From CAZLLV01 sp964560325 (GTDB lineage Bacteria; Acidobacteriota; Thermoanaerobaculia; Multivoradales; DATKCC01): a stretch of 40,669 nucleotides of DNA. The DNA lies in the NCBI GenBank assembly GCA_964560325.1, contig CAZLLV010000407.1:1-40669 (forward strand), written 5' to 3'. How positions within the stretch are numbered: position 1 is the stretch's first letter; each line of letters starts with the position of its first letter. Positions 8,158-16,640 of the stretch are shown piece by piece. The translations under genes and the position numbers were made by a program. A model generated the notes under the pieces. The model saw only the letters and a program-made list of their open reading frames with translations. It had not been told where the DNA came from and did no database searches.

Positions 8158-8169
8158 ACGAACGTTCGT
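8158..8169. promoter_or_regulatory. 12-bp palindrome, candidate repressor operator
   Basis: ACGAACGTTCGT is a perfect palindrome 19 bp upstream of the -35 of the acyl-CoA dehydrogenase gene. Its form resembles operators of TetR-family regulators of acyl-CoA metabolism. It is followed by T's on the plus strand, but no plus-strand gene ends here, so a terminator role is unlikely. Confidence 0.4.
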
Positions 8170-8249
8170 TTTTTCGCCGTGCACACGCCCTCGGGGTCAC
8201 GAGGGGTACCGACATCATACCGCGCTCGTCCGCCCGCCGGACGCCGCCC

Positions 8250-9134
8250 CTACCGTGCCCGCGCGGTCGCGGTCACCGCGACGCCGCCAACCACCAGTAG
8301 AGCACCGAGCACGATGCGTGCCGTGATCCCCTCGTCGAACAGGAGCGCCCCGAGCGCCACCGCCACGACCGGTGACAGGTAGTTGGTGAGCGCGAGGCGC
8401 GTGGCTTCCATGTGCTCGAGCAGCCAGAAGTAGAGGTAGAAGGCGATCGCCGAGCCGAAGACCGCGAGGTAGAGGACCGTCGAGACCGACAGCGCGTCGA
8501 ACACCACCGGCCGGCCGCGCTCGAAGGCCAGCGACCCGGCGCCCAGCACCACCGCCGCGATCAGCATCGGCACGCCCGAGAGCGAGACCGGGTGCACCCC
8601 TCTCCCCCACCGCTTGACCGCGTTGCTCGCCACCGCCGCCAGCAGCGGCGCGATCAGCAGCACCCCCGCCGCCCGCCGCGCCCCCGGCTCCGCCAGGCTC
8701 GCCAGGTCCTCCGAGAAGATCACCGCCACCCCGGCGAAGCCGGCGAGCACGCCGACCGCGCCCCGCCCCGTCAGCCGCTCCGCCGGCAACATCACCTGGG
8801 CGAGCAGGGCCACGAAGAGGGGGAAGGTCGCGAAGAGGACGGCCGTCAACCCCGACGGCACTCGCTGCTCGGCCCAGTAGACAATGCCGTAGGTGAAAAC
8901 GAAGGTCAGCAGCCCGTTGACCCACCAGAGCGCCACCTCCCGGCGGCTCCGCCCGAGCGGCAGGCGCCGGAAGAACGCGAACCCAAGCAGCAACACCGCC
9001 GCCACCGCGAACCGCAACGCCGCCCCCGCGAACGGCGGCATCCCCTCCAAACCCAACCGGATCGCCGCCCAGGTCGAGCCCCAGATCAGCGTGATCGCGG
9101 CCAGGGCGACGAAGCGGAGGGCGGGGGAGGGCAT
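8250..9134 (-). CDS. DMT-superfamily EamA transporter
   Basis: This 294-aa inner-membrane protein of the drug/metabolite transporter superfamily (RhaT/EamA, YdcZ-like) probably exports a small metabolite or amino acid. The N-terminus LAAITLIWGSTWAAIRLGLE is the classic first EamA helix with WGST. About ten hydrophobic segments occur in two homologous halves (residues 1-135 and 145-290). The second half contains FGSAIAFYLYFWLLEH and LTNYLSPVVAVALGALLFDE, typical of the second EamA repeat. No strong Shine-Dalgarno precedes the ATG at 9134. Substrate is not predictable. Confidence 0.9.
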   Translation of the reverse strand: MPSPALRFVALAAITLIWGSTWAAIRLGLEGMPPFAGAALRFAVAAVLLLGFAFFRRLPLGRSRREVALWWVNGLLTFVFTYGIVYWAEQRVPSGLTAVLFATFPLFVALLAQVMLPAERLTGRGAVGVLAGFAGVAVIFSEDLASLAEPGARRAAGVLLIAPLLAAVASNAVKRWGRGVHPVSLSGVPMLIAAVVLGAGSLAFERGRPVVFDALSVSTVLYLAVFGSAIAFYLYFWLLEHMEATRLALTNYLSPVVAVALGALLFDEGITARIVLGALLVVGGVAVTATARAR

Positions 9135-9190
9135 GAGAGCGCTTCGGCCGGGGCGAGGTGGAGCAGGTGCAGGGTGGGGTCTGGAGAAAG

Positions 9191-9613
9191 CTACCGCTCT
9201 TCGATCAGCAGCCGGAAGGTGTCGCAGTGGTCAGGGCGTACGGCCCGGAAGTGGCGGTGGTCGGTCGTGAGGATCACGTCGGTCTTCAACCGTTCGGCCA
9301 GGGCGACGATCGAGGCGTCCGTGCCGCCGAGTGGGAAGTCGGCATACTTCTCCACCAACTCCGCGATCCGGGGCCAGTCCTCGGCGCTCGGTGAACGAAC
9401 GTCGAAAGCCTCCAACGAACGGAGGAACGTCGCCTCCACTCCGGAACCTCCGCTCTGCTGGAGGACGTGGGCAACCTCCGCAACGCACAGCGCGGGAATG
9501 ACGAGGCGCAGCTTCGGCGAGCGGAGGGCGGAGATCGCCGCCGCGTGGTACTTGTCGGCCCGGTTCGTGGCGGCGATCAGGGGACCGCTATCGACGATCG
9601 CGATCGATGGCAT
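9191..9613 (-). CDS. vapC: PIN-domain ribonuclease toxin (VapC)
   Basis: This is the toxin of a type II VapBC module; members cleave tRNA or rRNA. The 140-aa protein keeps the acidic PIN triad/tetrad: Asp8 (VDSGPL), Glu46 (VAEV), Asp99 (GGTDASIVA) and Asp118 (TTDHRHF). Its length is normal for VapC. The start overlaps the end of the antitoxin gene by 26 bp, as expected for translational coupling. The catalytic residues look intact, so the toxin is probably active unless neutralised. Confidence 0.9.
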   Translation of the reverse strand: MPSIAIVDSGPLIAATNRADKYHAAAISALRSPKLRLVIPALCVAEVAHVLQQSGGSGVEATFLRSLEAFDVRSPSAEDWPRIAELVEKYADFPLGGTDASIVALAERLKTDVILTTDHRHFRAVRPDHCDTFRLLIEER

Positions 9614-9839
9614 CGGTCCACGTCTCGTCGAGAAACTCTTCGATCTGGTCGCTCTGGACCATGCCTGGATCGTCCATGATCCCGGCGAACGGGATCTCCC
9701 GGGGCTTCTTCTCGGTCCCGAGGAGGAATTGAGCGACGAGCTTCCGCACCACTTCGGAGACCGGCGTGCTTCTCCGGCGCGCCTCGTCCCTCAGAAGATT
9801 GTCCAGATCGTCAGGCAAACTGATGGTTAAGCGCCTCAT
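9588..9839 (-). CDS. vapB: Ribbon-helix-helix antitoxin (VapB/CopG-type)
   Basis: This 83-aa partner precedes and overlaps vapC. The N-terminus MRRLTISLPDDLDNLLRDEA with SEVVRKLVAQFL is a typical RHH/CopG DNA-binding fold. The acidic C-terminal tail (about 50-83) is the likely toxin-neutralising segment. An extended -10 (TGC-TAGTAT) ends 6 nt before the ATG, so the mRNA may begin at the A of the start codon. Autoregulation of its own promoter by the antitoxin-toxin complex is usual for the family but not shown here. Confidence 0.88.
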   Translation of the reverse strand: MRRLTISLPDDLDNLLRDEARRRSTPVSEVVRKLVAQFLLGTEKKPREIPFAGIMDDPGMVQSDQIEEFLDETWTDAIDRDRR

Positions 9840-9845
9840 ACGCTC

Positions 9846-9854
9846 ATACTAGCA
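9846..9854 (-). promoter_or_regulatory. Extended -10 element for vapBC
   Basis: TGCTAGTAT on the minus strand has its last base 6 nt before the vapB ATG (9839), which predicts a leaderless transcript. The -35 match is poor, consistent with an extended -10 promoter. Confidence 0.55.
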
Positions 9855-10044
9855 CACAGGCGATGCTCCTTCCATCGGCCACATCAGCCCGGCGGTGGAG
9901 GGCTTCGAGGAGGCCTTTCTCGCTGCCTACCACACGCTGCGCTGCCTCGCTGCCAACCCGGACGCGGCAGCACTCTTCATCGAGGCCCTCGACCCGGAGA
10001 CCGTGGCGCTCCTCGGGAGGGCCGTCATGCGCCGGCTGAGGTGA
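9853..10044 (+). pseudogene. 5'-truncated ORF remnant, family unknown
   Basis: The frame from 9853 to the TGA at 10042-10044 has almost exclusively G or C at third positions. It encodes a helix-like 63-residue tail containing SPAVEGFEEAFLAAYHTL, NPDAAALFIEALDPETV and LLGRAVMRRLR. A TAG at 9850-9852, inside the vapB promoter, closes the frame upstream, and there is no ATG. A GTG at 9895 could in principle start a 49-aa product, without a Shine-Dalgarno. The simplest reading is the 3' end of a gene whose front was lost when the VapBC module arrived. I cannot name the family. Confidence 0.5.
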
Positions 10045-10058
10045 CGCGGCCACCGAGG

Positions 10059-10083
10059 CCGGGGCGGTCCGACCCCGCCCCGG
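10059..10083. terminator. GC-rich stem-loop between convergent remnant and TIR-NLR gene
   Basis: CCGGGGCGG (10059-10067) pairs perfectly with CCGCCCCGG (10075-10083) across a 7-nt loop, without a T-tract on either strand. It sits between the remnant stop and the TIR-NLR stop, a fitting place for a bidirectional terminator. Confidence 0.4.
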
Positions 10084-10115
10084 GCCGGTGGATCATGCAG
10101 TCGTGGCGAGGGGGG

Positions 10116-12560
10116 TCACTCCTCCTCGAGCCGTTCCCGCACGCGGGCGAGGTTCTTGGCGACGGTCCGGGTGTTCGGGTGCTCCGCACCGAGGATCGCC
10201 TCGGCAATCTCCAGCGCCCGGCGGTACTCCGCCTCGGCCGCGTCCAGGTGGCCCTGCTTCTCGAGGATGCCGGCGAGGTTGTTGCGGTCGGTCGCTACCT
10301 CGGGATGCTCCGGGCCATAGACCGCCTCGTCGATCGCCAGCGCCCGACGGGTCAGCTCCTCCGCACCCGCCAAGTCCCCATGAGCCTGAAGGATCTGGCC
10401 CAGGTTGTTCGCGTAGATAGCCACCTGCGGATGCTCCGAACCATAGACCGCCTCGGCGATCGCCAGCGCCCGCCGGGTCAGCTCCTCCGCACCCGCGAGG
10501 TCCCCGCGAGCCTGAAGGATGGTCGCCAGGTTGTTGGCGCGGATCGCCACGGTCGGATGCTCCGGGCCGTACACCGCCTCGCCGATCGCCAGCGCCCGCC
10601 GGGTCAGATCCTCCGCACCCGCCAGGTCCCCGCAATCCTGAAGGATCTGGCCCAGGTTGCTCGCGCATATCGCCACCTCGGGATGCTCCGGGCCGTACAC
10701 CGCCTCGGCGATCGCCAGCGCCCTGTCCAGGTGGTCCTGGGCCCGGTCGAGCACGCCCCGGTCCAGGAGCTGCAAGCCGGCTTCGTTCAGGAGCCGGCTG
10801 GTCGCCTCGGGCTCCACGCCGAGCTCTTCGGCCGCCTCGGTCGCGGCGGCCACGTGGGGGAGCAGGCGGAGGGCCGAATCCCAGGTGGCGAGGTCGTACC
10901 CGTCATACCCGTAGCCGGCGTCCAGCAGCCGGACGGCCGCCGCGGCCCAGGTGCGTTCCTCCTCTTCGCCCAGCCGGTCCCGGAGCACCGCCTGGACCAG
11001 CCGGTGGATGCCGGCGCTGCCGGCCTCGATCTCGAGCAGCGAGAGCCGGCGGGGCGCGGCCAGGACGTCGTGCCAGCGCAGCCGGTCGCGCGCGGCGGTG
11101 GCGAGGGGCTCCGGGAGGACCTCCGGGTGCTCGGCGCAGAGCGCCAGGGGCAGGTCCTCGGGGGCGAAGAAGGAGAGCAGCCGCAGCAGGTCGCCCGCCT
11201 CGGGGGCTTCCTTCTCCATCGCCTCGAAGGAGAGGTCCCAGGTGATCTCCACCGGCTCTTCCCGGTGGGAGCGCGGCGCCCCGCGGGCGAGGAGCTCGCT
11301 CCGGCGCTCCCGGAAAAGCTCCTCGTAGGCGGCGAGCGTCAGCGCCCCGTCCTCCCGGATGAACGCCCCCGCCTGCTCCAGCGCCAGCGGCAGGCGGCCG
11401 AGGGCCTCCGCCAGGCTCCGGGCGGCGGCGTCCTCTCCCGGGCCTTCCCCGCCGGGGCGCTCCCCGCTCGGATCGTCCGCCTTGCCCGGCGCCGTCCGCT
11501 CCAGGAGAAACTCTACCGCGTCGTCCAGCGGCAGCACGTCCACCGGCAGCTCCGCGGCGATCCCGTCCCAGTCGCGCCGGCGGGAGGTGATCAGCACCGG
11601 CCCGGTCCGGCCCCGGGGCAGGTAGGGCTCGAGCCCCGCCGGGTCCTCGGCGTTGTCGAAGACCAGCAGCCAGCCGCCGTTCGTCTCCAGCCACCGCCGG
11701 ACGGCGGCCACCTCGGCCTGCGGGTCCGGCGGTCCTTGCTCCGAGGGGGGATCGGCCAGCCCCAGCTCCGCCGCCAGGGCGGCCAGGTCCCGGACAATTG
11801 TCTCCGAGTCCGCGGCCCGGACCCACCAGATCACCCGGTACTCCCCCGCGTGCTGGTAGACGTACTCCAGCGCGAGCTGCGTCTTTCCGACCCCGCCGAG
11901 GCCCCGGATGGCCTGGGTCAGCGCTGCATGGGCCGGTGCCCGGTGGTTCGACGACCCAGCCGGGGCGAGCGCCTCCTCCAGTCGCGCCAGCAGATCCTCC
12001 CGCCCGATGAAGTGCGGATTGCGCCGATGAGGCACGTTGAAGTGCGGCGGCAACGCCCCCGGAAACGCCGGCTCCGAGACCGGCAGGCCGGCCTCCCCGC
12101 TCCCGCCGACACCGGCCCCGCCGGCCCCACCCCCGGGATACGCCGGCTCCTCCTCCGGCGGCCCGGGCGGCTCCAGACCGTCCAGAAGCGCCCGCCGGGC
12201 GCCCTCCGGCTCCTCGTGACCCACCAGGTCGATGTAGACGAGCGACCCCAGTAGCCCTCCAGGATCGCACTCCCGCACCCTCACCGGCACCAGCCGCCAC
12301 CCGCCCCCCTCCGGATCCTCCCGGAACCGCGCCGCCCACTCCGGCGCCACGTACCCGGAGCGCAGTGCGCTCGGCGACAGCACCAGCAGCGTCCGCCGCG
12401 TCTCCCGCGCCGCCCGGTCCATCTCCAGCGGAAAGTTCGCCCCCGGCCCCCAGGTCCACCCCTGGAGCTCCACCGAGTACCCCGCCTCCAGGAGCTGCCA
12501 CGCGATCCACTCCGCCCAGGCCTTGTCCGCCGAGGAGAAGCTGACGAAGAAATCCTTCAT
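10116..12560 (-). CDS. TIR-NB-ARC-TPR protein (bacterial NLR-like STAND ATPase)
   Basis: This 814-aa signalling or defence-type protein has three parts. Residues 1-130 are a TIR_2 domain beginning MKDFFVSFSSADKAWAEWI, with Glu46 (NFPLEMDRA) in the position of the TIR NADase glutamate. After a Gly/Pro linker (about 130-190) comes an NB-ARC ATPase: P-loop GLGGVGKTQLALEY at about 217-230, Walker B LLVFDNAED, TSRRRDW, GRLPLALEQAG and an MHD-like IHRLVQ. The C-terminus (about 600-810) has five kinesin-light-chain-type TPRs of 42 residues. Such proteins are thought to oligomerise on ligand sensing and deplete NAD. I chose the ATG at 12560 because the TIR fold starts there; the open frame extends 53 codons further without TIR similarity. 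There is no Shine-Dalgarno, but TACACT lies 8 nt upstream. The neighbouring VapBC and gene remnant suggest an accessory island. Confidence 0.9.
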   Translation of the reverse strand: MKDFFVSFSSADKAWAEWIAWQLLEAGYSVELQGWTWGPGANFPLEMDRAARETRRTLLVLSPSALRSGYVAPEWAARFREDPEGGGWRLVPVRVRECDPGGLLGSLVYIDLVGHEEPEGARRALLDGLEPPGPPEEEPAYPGGGAGGAGVGGSGEAGLPVSEPAFPGALPPHFNVPHRRNPHFIGREDLLARLEEALAPAGSSNHRAPAHAALTQAIRGLGGVGKTQLALEYVYQHAGEYRVIWWVRAADSETIVRDLAALAAELGLADPPSEQGPPDPQAEVAAVRRWLETNGGWLLVFDNAEDPAGLEPYLPRGRTGPVLITSRRRDWDGIAAELPVDVLPLDDAVEFLLERTAPGKADDPSGERPGGEGPGEDAAARSLAEALGRLPLALEQAGAFIREDGALTLAAYEELFRERRSELLARGAPRSHREEPVEITWDLSFEAMEKEAPEAGDLLRLLSFFAPEDLPLALCAEHPEVLPEPLATAARDRLRWHDVLAAPRRLSLLEIEAGSAGIHRLVQAVLRDRLGEEEERTWAAAAVRLLDAGYGYDGYDLATWDSALRLLPHVAAATEAAEELGVEPEATSRLLNEAGLQLLDRGVLDRAQDHLDRALAIAEAVYGPEHPEVAICASNLGQILQDCGDLAGAEDLTRRALAIGEAVYGPEHPTVAIRANNLATILQARGDLAGAEELTRRALAIAEAVYGSEHPQVAIYANNLGQILQAHGDLAGAEELTRRALAIDEAVYGPEHPEVATDRNNLAGILEKQGHLDAAEAEYRRALEIAEAILGAEHPNTRTVAKNLARVRERLEEE
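10194..10770 (-). repeat. 126-bp tandem repeats encoding TPRs
   Basis: The segment reading accgcctcg(g/t/c)cgatcgccag on the plus strand recurs at about 10322, 10448, 10574 and 10700, exactly 126 bp (42 codons) apart. A more diverged fifth copy lies near 10197. The two middle units are nearly identical over most of their length, which indicates recent expansion or gene conversion. Confidence 0.85.
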
Positions 12561-12568
12561 GGCTGCGG

Positions 12569-12574
12569 AGTGTA
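12569..12574 (-). promoter_or_regulatory. -10-like hexamer before the TIR-NLR gene
   Basis: TACACT on the minus strand ends 8 nt before the ATG at 12560, without an obvious -35 or Shine-Dalgarno. This is consistent with a leaderless or nearly leaderless transcript. Confidence 0.4.
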
Positions 12575-12769
12575 TCGGTGGACGAGAGACCGAGAGCAGG
12601 CGGTCTGCCGAGAGGAGTCGCGACTCAGAGAGTCGGGCGAACCTGATGGGGATGAACGTCTCTCCAGGGCTCACCGCCGGAGCGGGCTGGGGCCGAAACG
12701 ATTCCGGGAGCGCCGCCATATCCTGAAGGAATCAAGCAAGCCATCCAATCCACTGACGCTGGAGGTCTC

Positions 12770-14374
12770 ATGAAAGCAGCCTTCCGTCCCGCCCTCCTTG
12801 CAGGGTCCCTCTGTCTCGCCGCCGCCCTGCCGGCCGCCGCCACCACCTACGTGATGATGGAGGACGCGGCGCTCGCCGATCAGGCTTCGATCATCGTCGA
12901 GGGTCGGATCGAATCCGCGGCCCGGGCTTCGGACGCTCCCTATGCCGCCACCGAGTACACGGTCGCGGTGACGCGGACGATCCAGGGGACTACCTCCGGC
13001 GACACCGTCGAGGTCCGGGTCCTGGGCGGGCTCCCCCGGGACGACGGCCCCTGGTTCCACGCCTGGGGCGTGCCACGGTTCCAGCCGGGAGAAGCGGTCC
13101 TGCTCTTCCTCTCGCCCCGGCCGGACGCCCGGCTCGAGCTGGTCCAGCTCGCCCTCGGCGCCTTCCGAAGCGTCGCCCGCGAGGGGCGGCGCTTCGCCGT
13201 CCGGCCGGAGCTCTCGGCCCACGGCCTGGGGGGCCCGGACCGGGTCCGGGACCTCGATGCATTCGCCGACTGGCTCGCCGACCGCGCCCGCGGGATCTCG
13301 CGCCCGGCCGACTACTTCACCGACCCGCCGGCGGGAGGGGTCGCCCGGCTCGCCGAGCGCTTCACTCTCTTCGAGGACGAGTCCGGCAGGAACTTTCGCT
13401 GGTTCGATTTCGACCAGGGGCTCACGGTCGACTTCCGGGCCAACGCCTCCGGGCAGTCCGGCATGGCCGGGGGCGGATTCGCGGAGGTGACCCACGGACT
13501 CTGGGTGTGGAACCTGGACAAGAAGTCGAACGTCGCCCTGCGCAACCGGGGCGAGACGAGCTATTCCGGGCGCTTCGGCTACTGCGACGGGTACAACCTC
13601 GTCCTCTTCGACGACCCCCACGACGAGATCTCGGGGAGCTACGACTGCGACCGCGGAGGGACCCTCGCGATCGGCGGAGGGTGCGTGAACGGCACCGGGA
13701 CGTTCGAGGGCAAGCAGTACTGGCGGATCAGCGAAGGGGACATCCTCACCCAAGACGGCGCCGGCTGCGCCTACGGGGCGGCCGGGGGCAAGGTGGGCGA
13801 GTACGTCTTCGGGCACGAGGCGGGCCACACCCTGGGGATCGGCCACTCCTGCGGCAACCCCGGCAACGACCCCGGCTGCTCGAATCCGGCGGCGGCCGCC
13901 GCGATCATGGCGGCCTCCGTCTCGGCGCGGGCGGTTCACGGGGCGAGCCTGGGCCACGACGATCGCGCCGCCGTCAGGACGCTCTACCCGGAGGCTGACG
14001 ACGGCGGTGGCGAGGAGCCGTCCGACGGCTGGCTCACCACCCGCGAGATTCCGGGCTTCCGGTTCCGGGTCACCATCCTCCCCGGTGGGGACGCCGAGCC
14101 CGTCCCCGGCGCCAAGGAGGACGGCTGCCTGGCGGAGACTCTGTGCGTGAGCGGCGCCATCGCGGGCCGGGTGGAGGTCCAGCTCCGGATCTCGGGCCCG
14201 AAGCCCAACGGCAAGCTGTGGCCCACCTTCACCAAGTTCACGACCTCCGCGGTGGAGATCGACGTGGAGCAGACCTCGTCCGGAGTGGTGAAGTCCTACG
14301 ACCTCACCGGCGCGGGCCCCGGAGACGACACGTTGAACGGCCTCTTCGACCGGGACGGCTTCGACCCGTCGTAA
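12770..14374 (+). CDS. Secreted matrixin-like zinc metalloprotease with lineage-type C-terminal domain
   Basis: This 534-aa exported protein has a signal peptide at residues 1-24. Residues 25-180 form a beta-rich N-terminal domain that I do not recognise (EGRIESA, EYTVAVTRTIQG). The catalytic domain has FGHEAGHTLGIGHSCG with the zinc motif HExxHxxGxxH at residues 349-359. It also has a Met-turn IMAAS and the matrixin-like helix DDRAAVRTLYPE. The C-terminal domain (about 428-534) has paired Cys (GCLAETLCVSG), RISGPKPNGKLWPTFTKFTT and ends GLFDRDGFDPS. I recall this second domain on other secreted Thermoanaerobaculia proteins. A Shine-Dalgarno GGAGGT lies 3 nt before the ATG, closer than usual. 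It differs from the reprolysin-like protease upstream in both catalytic branch and C-terminal domain. Confidence 0.85.
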   Translation: MKAAFRPALLAGSLCLAAALPAAATTYVMMEDAALADQASIIVEGRIESAARASDAPYAATEYTVAVTRTIQGTTSGDTVEVRVLGGLPRDDGPWFHAWGVPRFQPGEAVLLFLSPRPDARLELVQLALGAFRSVAREGRRFAVRPELSAHGLGGPDRVRDLDAFADWLADRARGISRPADYFTDPPAGGVARLAERFTLFEDESGRNFRWFDFDQGLTVDFRANASGQSGMAGGGFAEVTHGLWVWNLDKKSNVALRNRGETSYSGRFGYCDGYNLVLFDDPHDEISGSYDCDRGGTLAIGGGCVNGTGTFEGKQYWRISEGDILTQDGAGCAYGAAGGKVGEYVFGHEAGHTLGIGHSCGNPGNDPGCSNPAAAAAIMAASVSARAVHGASLGHDDRAAVRTLYPEADDGGGEEPSDGWLTTREIPGFRFRVTILPGGDAEPVPGAKEDGCLAETLCVSGAIAGRVEVQLRISGPKPNGKLWPTFTKFTTSAVEIDVEQTSSGVVKSYDLTGAGPGDDTLNGLFDRDGFDPS

Positions 14375-14378
14375 GGAT

Positions 14379-14398
14379 CTGCCGGGCACTCGCGGCAG
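14379..14398. terminator. Weak stem-loop after the matrixin-like gene
   Basis: CTGCCG (14379-14384) pairs with CGGCAG (14393-14398), loop 8 nt, no T-tract. It lies in the 60-bp gap between this gene and the convergent asnS. Confidence 0.3.
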
Positions 14399-14434
14399 CC
14401 GGCCGTGACGCTGGCCGTGGTCGATCCGACGAAC

Positions 14435-15751
<1,317 letters not shown>

Positions 15752-15857
15752 GGTCGTGGATCCTGGCCGGTCGTGGAAGGCCTCGCGGAACGGCGGTTCC
15801 GGAGGGTGGAACGCCGAAGACTAGATCAGCGGGTTCGGGGGGTCAAACCGGGCACGG

Positions 15858-16574
15858 TCACTCGGCACTCCCGGGCGCGGGATCGCCCGCGACCAGCCGC
15901 TCCAGCGCCTCGGCGGCGGCCCGCTGCTCGGCGATCTTCTTGCTCCGCCCCTCGCCGCGGCCGGCGGCGCGGTCACAGACGTGGCACTCGACCACGAAGC
16001 GCTTCTCGTGATCGGGCCCCATCTCGGCCACCAGGTGGTACTCGGGGAGCGGCAGCCCGCGCCCCTGGAGCTCTTCCTGGAGGCGGGTCTTGGTGTCGAT
16101 CTCGTGGAGACGGGGCCGCTCCTCGACCACCCGGGCGAGCAGGCGGGTGACCAGCTTGCGCACCGGCTGGAGACCGCCGTCGAGGAACATCGCACCGAGC
16201 ACCGCCTCCGCCGAGTCGGCGAGGAGCGAGAGCTTCTGCCGCCCACCCGAGCGCTCCTCCCCCACCCCGAGGCGCAGCGCCCGGCCGATCCCGAGCTCGT
16301 CGGCGAGCCCGGCAAGCACCGGTGCGCTCACCAGGTGGCTCTTGCGCTTCGACAGGTCCCCTTCGGGCAGCTCCGGGTGGATGCGGAAGAGCCACTCCGC
16401 CGCGATCGTCCCGAGCACCGCGTCGCCCAGGAACTCCAGGCGCTCGTTGTGGTCGGGCAGGCCGTTCTCGTTGGCGTAGGAGCGGTGGGTGAGGGCGAGG
16501 GTGAGGAGATCCGGGTCGCGAAACCCGTAGCCGAGCGACCGCTCGAGCTCGGACTTCGACCGCAGGAGAGCCAT
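15858..16574 (-). CDS. rnc: Ribonuclease III
   Basis: This double-strand-specific endoribonuclease acts in rRNA processing and mRNA decay. It has 238 aa from ATG 16574. The signature HNERLEFLGDAVLG lies at residues 42-55 with Glu44, Glu47 and Asp51. Asp120 and Glu123 (LADSAEAVLGA) complete the active site, with E. coli-like spacing. A C-terminal double-stranded RNA-binding domain (about 158-228, DTKTRLQEELQGRGLPLPEY ... KKIAEQRAAAEALERL) is intact. TACGAT lies 7 nt before the ATG and there is no Shine-Dalgarno, so this start is probably leaderless. The gene is divergent from the hydrolase at 16641. Confidence 0.96.
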   Translation of the reverse strand: MALLRSKSELERSLGYGFRDPDLLTLALTHRSYANENGLPDHNERLEFLGDAVLGTIAAEWLFRIHPELPEGDLSKRKSHLVSAPVLAGLADELGIGRALRLGVGEERSGGRQKLSLLADSAEAVLGAMFLDGGLQPVRKLVTRLLARVVEERPRLHEIDTKTRLQEELQGRGLPLPEYHLVAEMGPDHEKRFVVECHVCDRAAGRGEGRSKKIAEQRAAAEALERLVAGDPAPGSAE

Positions 16575-16581
16575 CGCGGAA

Positions 16582-16587
16582 ATCGTA
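16582..16587 (-). promoter_or_regulatory. -10-like hexamer before rnc
   Basis: TACGAT on the minus strand ends 7 nt before the rnc ATG, with no clear -35. The predicted transcription start coincides with the start codon within a base or two. Confidence 0.5.
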
Positions 16588-16623
16588 GCAGAGCGTCCGG
16601 GTGCCGGGGCGGAGAGCTTCCGG

Positions 16624-16629
16624 TAGACT
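16624..16629 (+). promoter_or_regulatory. -10-like hexamer before the alpha/beta hydrolase
   Basis: TAGACT ends 11 nt before the ATG at 16641, which would give a leader of about 4-5 nt. No -35 is convincing. Confidence 0.35.
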
Positions 16630-16640
16630 CGCTTCCTCCC

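Noticed and set aside
5929..8382. 817-codon plus-strand frame opposite the acyl-CoA dehydrogenase
   Set aside because: It has the typical Arg/Leu/Asp/His-rich antisense composition and covers an unambiguous dehydrogenase gene and a palindromic repeat.
10194..10770. Regularly spaced repeats as a CRISPR-like array
   Set aside because: The period of 126 bp equals 42 codons, the frame is open throughout and encodes TPR helices, and there are no unique spacers.
10041..12254. 737-codon plus-strand frame opposite the TIR-NLR gene
   Set aside because: It mirrors the TPR repeats as meaningless antisense repeats, while the minus strand has TIR, NB-ARC and TPR motifs.
12561..12719. 53-codon N-terminal extension of the TIR-NLR gene
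   Set aside because: The extension is Ser/Arg/Pro-rich, reaches almost to the divergent protease promoter region, and the TIR fold begins exactly at the internal ATG.
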